From an uncultured Granulosicoccus sp. (GTDB taxonomy: Bacteria; Pseudomonadota; Gammaproteobacteria; Granulosicoccales; Granulosicoccaceae): a stretch of DNA of 46,255 bases. Made by a program: the position numbers and the translations under genes. Positions within the stretch are counted from its first letter, which is position 1; the number at the start of each line of letters is the position of its first letter. This document shows positions 41,533 to 46,255 of this stretch, in pieces. The notes under the pieces were generated by a model. That model searched no databases and was not told where the DNA came from. It saw only the letters and a program-made list of their open reading frames with translations. The DNA lies in NCBI GenBank assembly GCA_947492525.1, contig CANLNQ010000042.1, positions 1 to 46,255 on the forward strand, given 5' to 3'.

Positions 41533-42591
41533 ATGTCCTCCAGACCGACTCTCATCCTCGACGTACACTGGCGAAAAATTGACGAATTGTTTGCGGCCAG
41601 CGATCTGGAGCTGCTCAAGCAACACGTCGAGCTTGTGTGGGGACGGGATGAACCGATCCCCGCTGCCATCCTGTCAGAGGCCTTGCCGCGGGCATCGGTG
41701 CTCGTGGCCGCCTCGCCGCACGTTGACGCCAACACACTGGCACGGGCTCCGGAGTTGCACACGATCATCGAGGTCTCGGGCGCCTTCCCTGACACGATCG
41801 ACTACACCGCCTGTGCACAGAAGGGCGTTCAGGTCCTGAGCTGCGCTCCGGGGTTTCGGGAATCCGTAGCCGAGATGGCACTGGCGATGACCCTGGCAGG
41901 TGGCAGAGGTCTGGTCAGGGAACACGAGAACTTTCGGGACGGATCGGAACACTGGCTGGCCGACAAGGCGGATACCGACTTCACCCTGTTCAATGCAAGT
42001 GTGGGGTTCATCGGCTACGGCTCGATTGCCCGCGCGACCAGAAGGCTTCTTCAGGCATTCGATGTCAGCGTGAAGGCATTCGATCCCTGGCTCGACCCGG
42101 ATACCGCCGTGCGTGAGCATGTCGAGCTGATGGAGCTCGACTCGCTCATGAGCCAGTGCCGTGTTGTCTATGTCACCGCCGCCCCCACTCGATCCAATTT
42201 CCAAATGGTGAACGAGAAGGTCATCGCAGCCATGCAAAGGTCCTCGCTCCTAGTGGTCATCAGCCGCGCCCACCTGATCGACTTCGACGCCGTCGTCGAT
42301 GCCGCCGCGACCGGTCATATCAGACTGGCCATCGATGTGTTCCCCGATGAGCCGCTGGATATCTCCCATCGCCTGCGAGGGCTGCCCGATGTCATTCTCT
42401 CTCCCCATCGTGCGGCTGCCGTGCACGGCGGCCGACAGCTCATCGGCAGGATGATCGTCAACGACGTGTTGAACAAGCTGCAAGGGAATCCCGAGCGCCA
42501 GCTGCAGATCGCACGACTGGAACATGTTGAAGAACTGTCCAGTGTCGATGACGCCCACAAGGTGGCTGCCATTGCTGCAGACAGGAAGTGA
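41533..42591 (+). CDS. D-isomer-specific 2-hydroxyacid dehydrogenase
   Basis: 352 aa. Rossmann motif GFIGYGSIA (158-166) and the catalytic triad R245 (VVISRAHLID), E273 (DVFPDEPL) and H292 (LSPHRAA). It reduces a 2-oxoacid or oxidises a D-2-hydroxyacid with NAD(P)H. The N-terminal half (residues 1-110) is less typical than in SerA or GyaR, so the substrate is open. The histidine kinase gene starts only 8 bp after its stop codon; cotranscription of a dehydrogenase with a sensor kinase is unusual and may be functional. Confidence 0.88.
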   Translation: MSSRPTLILDVHWRKIDELFAASDLELLKQHVELVWGRDEPIPAAILSEALPRASVLVAASPHVDANTLARAPELHTIIEVSGAFPDTIDYTACAQKGVQVLSCAPGFRESVAEMALAMTLAGGRGLVREHENFRDGSEHWLADKADTDFTLFNASVGFIGYGSIARATRRLLQAFDVSVKAFDPWLDPDTAVREHVELMELDSLMSQCRVVYVTAAPTRSNFQMVNEKVIAAMQRSSLLVVISRAHLIDFDAVVDAAATGHIRLAIDVFPDEPLDISHRLRGLPDVILSPHRAAAVHGGRQLIGRMIVNDVLNKLQGNPERQLQIARLEHVEELSSVDDAHKVAAIAADRK

Positions 42592-42598
42592 CAATACA

Positions 42599-44548
42599 GT
42601 GACCACTATCGCCGTATTCAACGACTGCCAGGAATCACTGGTCGAATCACTTCGCTCGCTCGGCACTATCCGTGAAATCGGAGATCAATCCGAACTTCAG
42701 TCGAATCTGCACGATGTGCTGATCATCGACTGGCGTTCGCGTGATCTGCACGATGCCATCGACTCGTTGCCTTTCACCCGTAGCGTACCTGTACTGCTCA
42801 TCATCCAGCCGCAGCAGTCGATACCGGACAGCCTGACCTGCCGGCAAGTCACCGAACTGATAACGGCCGACGAGATCGGCTCCAGCACGCTTGCCTGGCG
42901 ACTGGCCCAGATCATCAAGCGATTCCGGGCCCCGATGGAAATCAACACACCGGAGACCCCTGAATTGCAACTCCTGCACCAGGTAGTCGACCTGTTGAAC
43001 GATTGGGTTGTCATCAAGGATCGGGAACACCGGTATCTGGAGGTAAGCGAATCCTTTGCACAAACCGTGGGGATGTCCAGAGACAAGATCATCGGCAAGA
43101 ACGACCTGGAGATCGGCATTGATCGCACCACGGTTCTGGGCGACCCAAGGGCCGGCAGGTATGGCACCTGGCATCAGGACAACCAGGCGATGCACAGTGG
43201 CGAGTCAACGACCAACGAGGAGCTGGACTGGCGCGCCTTCGCCGCCAATCGTCGCTACAAGCGTGTTGCCAGACGGCCACTACGCAACGCCAAGGGCGAA
43301 ATCTACGCGTTGCTGGTCGTGACCACAGACATCACGGACAGGGTTCTGGCAGAGCGCAATCTGCAGGCAAGAAACCTGATGCTGCGCCAGGTCACCCAGG
43401 AGAAGCTCAATGCCGACAAGCACCGACAGGAAGCAGAGCAGGCAGTGCGTGCCAAGAACAAGTTCCTGGTCTCAGCCAGTCACGACCTCAGACAACCACT
43501 GCATGCACTCGGCCTCTTTCTGACGGTGCTCGAAGGTCGTCTGGAGGATGGCGACAACAAGGAAATCCTGCAGAAGATCCGACACTCCAGCGACTCCTTG
43601 AACGCCTTGTTCAACAGCCTGCTGGATATCTCCCGCCTCGATGCCGGGGTGGTGGAGGTCTCCTTCAAGAATTTCCCCATACGCACACTACTGCTCAGTA
43701 TTCGCGACGAATTCATACAACTGGGCAAGTCGAAATCGATCGACGTCACAGTCGAACTGTCCGAGTCGATCATTCATACCGATCCGGTTCTGTTTGCGCG
43801 AATCATCAGAAACCTGCTGCAGAATGCCATCACGCACACCTCATCCGGCTCGGTATTGCTGCGCAGCCACGAACGCGGAGACAAGTTGCAGATCGACGTG
43901 ATCGACACCGGTCCTGGCATTGCCCCGCAGTATCACGAAAAGATCTTCTCGGAATACTTCCAGCTGGAACACGAATCCACCAAGGCAACTCGCGGACTGG
44001 GCCTGGGCCTGGCCATCGTTCGAAAGATGGCCCAGCTGCTGGGCATCGATGTCTCACTGCAGAGCGCGCCTGGCGAAGGGAGCACGTTCACCGTGACCGT
44101 GCCGCTGGGCAGTCCCGCAGAATCAAGCGCGCCTGAAACAACTTCGCGCTTCTTCAAACTGGCAGGCACACGAATTCTGTTCATCGATGACGAACCGGAT
44201 ATCCGGGAAGGGCAGCAACTGATTCTGGAAGCCTTCGAATGCCAGACACTGGCAGCCGAGTCCGCCGCCCAGGCCGTGAGGCTCCTGCAGGAGCACCAGA
44301 TGCAACCTGACATTCTCGTGGTGGACTATCAGCTCAAGAACGAATTGACAGGCACGGCAGCCATCAGCACGGTCAGAAGCCACTTTGCCAGGGAGATACC
44401 GGCCATCATCGTGACCGGTGACACCTCCAAGAAGCGCTTGCGTGAGGCTCGACAATCCGGTTGCCGCCTGCTCCACAAACCGGTGGACGCCAAGGACCTG
44501 GTAAAGACCATCGCTTCCGTGCTCGAAGAGACGTCGAAATCGGATTGA
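42599..44548 (+). CDS. Soluble hybrid sensor histidine kinase (REC-like, PAS, HisKA, HATPase, REC)
   Basis: 649 aa from a GTG at 42599 with AGGAAG at suitable spacing; the in-frame ATG at 42524 lies inside the previous gene. Domains: a receiver-like N-terminal module without the phospho-acceptor set (~1-110), PAS (~125-250, ending DITDRVLAERN), coiled coil, HisKA with SASHDLRQPLHAL (H295), HATPase with N409 and G-boxes DTGPG (436-440) and GLGLGL (466-471), and a C-terminal REC with D530/D531, acceptor D576, T606 and K627. No transmembrane helix, so it senses an internal signal. The HDLRQPLHAL subtype is common in quorum- and motility-related kinases. No output regulator lies next to it. Confidence 0.92.
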   Translation: MTTIAVFNDCQESLVESLRSLGTIREIGDQSELQSNLHDVLIIDWRSRDLHDAIDSLPFTRSVPVLLIIQPQQSIPDSLTCRQVTELITADEIGSSTLAWRLAQIIKRFRAPMEINTPETPELQLLHQVVDLLNDWVVIKDREHRYLEVSESFAQTVGMSRDKIIGKNDLEIGIDRTTVLGDPRAGRYGTWHQDNQAMHSGESTTNEELDWRAFAANRRYKRVARRPLRNAKGEIYALLVVTTDITDRVLAERNLQARNLMLRQVTQEKLNADKHRQEAEQAVRAKNKFLVSASHDLRQPLHALGLFLTVLEGRLEDGDNKEILQKIRHSSDSLNALFNSLLDISRLDAGVVEVSFKNFPIRTLLLSIRDEFIQLGKSKSIDVTVELSESIIHTDPVLFARIIRNLLQNAITHTSSGSVLLRSHERGDKLQIDVIDTGPGIAPQYHEKIFSEYFQLEHESTKATRGLGLGLAIVRKMAQLLGIDVSLQSAPGEGSTFTVTVPLGSPAESSAPETTSRFFKLAGTRILFIDDEPDIREGQQLILEAFECQTLAAESAAQAVRLLQEHQMQPDILVVDYQLKNELTGTAAISTVRSHFAREIPAIIVTGDTSKKRLREARQSGCRLLHKPVDAKDLVKTIASVLEETSKSD

Positions 44549-44644
44549 GCTGGAACACCAGCGGGCATCACCGGCTACGGCAAGACCGTTCGCGGCTGGC
44601 TGCCTGGCGAATCGTTGAATGAACGCTTTGTATGAAACAGTACA

Positions 44645-45712
44645 CTAGCGCTTGCCATCGTTGACAGAGACGTCCTGACTGCCTGGATCACTGTCATCGC
44701 TCAGGATGGGTGCTCCGGACAAGCGTGCCAGCTGCTGTCTCAATTGCTCGGTCTGATCATGCCTGTGCTCGGTCTCATCGACTGTCTCGACCGTTTCGCG
44801 TGCCGATTCCAGCGCACGTTGCTGCGCCTGTACGCGAACCTGCAACTCGGCAATACGCGTCTTGGCACTGGCGCGATCTTCACAAACCGATTCCAGCTCG
44901 CCACGGATACGTCGCAACTCCAGTGAATTCTGTCTGGCCAGCTGAGCCTGTTTCTCCACTCTCAGAAGTTCGCGCGCCAGCTGTTTCTTGCTGACCTGAT
45001 TCTTGCGTCTGACCACATCCGGTATGCCGGGCGTCATATCGTGCTCGGCTTCAATCACCGGGACTGCTTGCGAAGCCAACTTCTGCTGCTCCAGTGATTT
45101 TCGAGCTTCCGCCAGCTCCTGTTCCTTTCTGACTGTCTGTTCGCGTGCTTCCGCCAGCTGCTGCTCCAGCATCGCTGTACGCTGCGCGCGAGTGCGATAG
45201 TGAGCCAGAGCCGCATCGCTTCTGGCACAGGCCTGTTGCAGCATCTCCATTTCGCGGCCCTTGTCATACAGTTTCTTCTTGAGCTTCTCCACCTCCTCCA
45301 TGGCGTGCTTGTTCCGAGCCAGTATGCGATCCCGTTGCTGCAGCAACTCACTCAGTCTGTCGACTTCGTTCTGCGTAGCCACATCATCTTCCTGCATTCG
45401 CCGATGTGCGGTACCGTCCCGCTCTGACAGTAAAGAGGTCGTTGCCCCCGAGCCCGCCATGACAGCGCCATCCGACGGGGCCGAGACGCGTTTCACGGCA
45501 CCCGGCAGAAGTGTTTCATCCGCATCGGCGTCGTCATCGTCCAGAGTGCGTTCAGACCAGCGAGCCGAGAGCGTTCGATCCCCGGATCGTCGCAGTGGAT
45601 GACCCGCGGCGCGCTCCTTGCCACCGGCCTGGGAATGAAGAAGGAACCTGTTGCGAACCAACCAGTAAATAACCACCAGGGCGACGACAACTATCAACCA
45701 ACGTGAATCCAT
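44645..45712 (-). CDS. Membrane-anchored coiled-coil protein of unknown function
   Basis: 355 aa. A single N-terminal transmembrane helix (RWLIVVVALVVIYWLV, residues 4-19) is followed by an Asp/Ser-rich linker and then two long coiled-coil stretches (~115-215, e.g. DRLSELLQQRDRILARNKHAMEEVEKLKKKL; ~240-330, KQLARELLRVEKQAQLARQ...). The tail is acidic. It has the makeup of envelope scaffold or cell-division-like proteins, but no family signature is recognised. It has its own promoter 145 bp upstream and sits next to the fourth tandem array. Confidence 0.7.
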   Translation of the reverse strand: MDSRWLIVVVALVVIYWLVRNRFLLHSQAGGKERAAGHPLRRSGDRTLSARWSERTLDDDDADADETLLPGAVKRVSAPSDGAVMAGSGATTSLLSERDGTAHRRMQEDDVATQNEVDRLSELLQQRDRILARNKHAMEEVEKLKKKLYDKGREMEMLQQACARSDAALAHYRTRAQRTAMLEQQLAEAREQTVRKEQELAEARKSLEQQKLASQAVPVIEAEHDMTPGIPDVVRRKNQVSKKQLARELLRVEKQAQLARQNSLELRRIRGELESVCEDRASAKTRIAELQVRVQAQQRALESARETVETVDETEHRHDQTEQLRQQLARLSGAPILSDDSDPGSQDVSVNDGKR

Positions 45713-46070
45713 GAGATACCTCAGTGTCTTCTGGCCTGCCGGTCTGAGAATGACACCGCATGCGATGTCGTTGCCGTTGGCGACTGACGACGCAGAGTCC
45801 CAGTCCGTGCAAGCAGTATTCGAGGATTTTTACGCTACTGCATGAATCTGGGCGCGACAAGTAACCACGTAACCTGTGTTGTCAAGCGAAAACCATCAGA
45901 CTTGCATTGACGCCGATTCCGGGAATACCGGTGGAGATGCCTCTTAATCGTTGCTTTTACAGGGGTTTTTCATCACTGTCCTTTTCCGGAACCAGCACAG
46001 GCGTAAAGAAAGAGCGAGATAAAGCGCAAAGCTGCAGTGTGTTATTCGCTCTGAAACCAGCCACCCTGCG
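45713..46070. other. 358-bp gene-free region upstream of the coiled-coil gene
   Basis: Contains the coiled-coil gene's promoter and an A/T-richer stretch before the array; no coding signature. The short frame near 45907-46092 runs into the repeat and lacks support. Confidence 0.5.
45858..45885 (-). promoter_or_regulatory. Probable promoter of the coiled-coil protein gene
   Basis: Perfect TTGACA on the minus strand (45885-45880), then a 16-bp spacer and a weak -10 TACTTG (45863-45858). The element includes the direct repeat GTAAC-cac-GTAAC between the boxes, a possible regulator site. It lies about 145 bp before the start codon. Confidence 0.35.
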
Positions 46071-46255
46071 AGGTGTGAGGTGTGAGGTGTGAGGTGTGAG
46101 GTGTGAGGTGTGAGGTGTGAGCTGTGAGCTGTGAGCTGTGAGCTGTGAGTTGCGTGATGCGTGATGCGTGATGCGTGATGCGTGGTGCGTGGTGCGTGGT
46201 GCGTGGTGCGTGGTGCGTGGTGCGTGGTGCGTGGTGCGTGGTGCGTGGTGCGTGG
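46071..46255. repeat. Drifting 7-bp tandem array running off the window
   Basis: Reading +: AGGTGTG x7 (46071-46119), AGCTGTG x4 (46120-46147), AGTTGCG x1, TGATGCG x4 (46155-46182), TGGTGCG x10 (46183-46252) plus a partial copy at the edge. The unit changes block by block by single-base steps while the 7-bp frame is held. It continues beyond the window, so its length is unknown. Here the G/T-rich strand is the + strand; the C/A-rich strand is the minus. Confidence 0.95.

Noticed and set aside
1..46255. CRISPR array
   Set aside because: The repeats are contiguous with no unique spacers, have 6-11 or 35 bp units, and no cas gene is present.
1..46255. tRNA, rRNA, transposase, integrase or attachment sites
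   Set aside because: None was recognised on reading both strands; the tandem arrays are not flanked by inverted repeats with a transposase gene.

Overview
The window reads as chromosomal DNA of a GC-rich, free-living, probably marine gammaproteobacterium. The rpe-gph pair, the YajD and YigZ/IMPACT proteins, a DoeB-type deacetylase (ectoine-related), GPH, MATE, Fsr and CDF transporters and dense coding with few gaps all fit; a Granulosicoccus-like lineage is a guess, not a demonstration. I saw no tRNA, rRNA, CRISPR array, transposase, integrase or phage gene. About 42 protein genes are supported.

Layout. 1-3.6 kb: an 11-bp tandem array, a GPH symporter, and a two-gene envelope operon (FN3/Ig-like membrane protein, CBM9-like lipoprotein). 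3.7-4.3 kb: an anchored or secreted EndoU-type nuclease. 4.5-7.3 kb: TetR-aldehyde dehydrogenase-SDR operon. 7.35-9.25 kb: chemoreceptor. 9.37-9.60 kb: a drifting short tandem array with many G-tracts. 9.8-11.7 kb: two unrecognised conserved-looking proteins and a secreted protein. 11.7-21.6 kb: GT4 glycosyltransferase, YigZ, YajD HNH protein, MAPEG protein, 3-hydroxybutyrate dehydrogenase, AKR7-type reductase, MATE pump, CDF exporter, Fsr-like MFS, and a crotonase lacking both usual glutamates. 21.7-26.1 kb: a three-gene ABC importer whose binding protein looks AfuA-like (sugar phosphate) rather than ferric. 26.3-29.0 kb: OmpA-like protein, gph, rpe. 29.1-29.3 kb: a second drifting array, thymine-free on the + strand, between divergent promoters. 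29.4-31.9 kb: glyoxalase-type VOC protein, aldo/keto reductase, DoeB-like deacetylase. 31.9-36.6 kb: dCache-HAMP-GGDEF cyclase with a structured leader, a membrane-anchored unknown, GST, aminotransferase. 36.7-37.4 kb: two tiny genes (45-aa DUF5670-like membrane protein; 53-aa desulforedoxin-like protein) flanking a triplicated 35-bp repeat. 37.4-46.3 kb: GCS2-family ligase, an 88-aa unknown, SGNH/CE6-like lipoprotein, D-2-hydroxyacid dehydrogenase, soluble hybrid histidine kinase, coiled-coil membrane protein, and a fourth drifting heptamer array running off the window.

The most unusual theme is the set of four non-coding short tandem arrays. In three of them the unit changes block by block, mostly with a 6-8 bp period, with strong strand asymmetry and, in two cases, placement between divergent genes. 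Other leads are the EndoU protein without visible immunity gene, the desulforedoxin-like miniprotein with its repeat-bearing leader, the AfuA-like importer, and the cyclase leader RNA. All assignments come from reading the sequence and from family knowledge; no database search was run.
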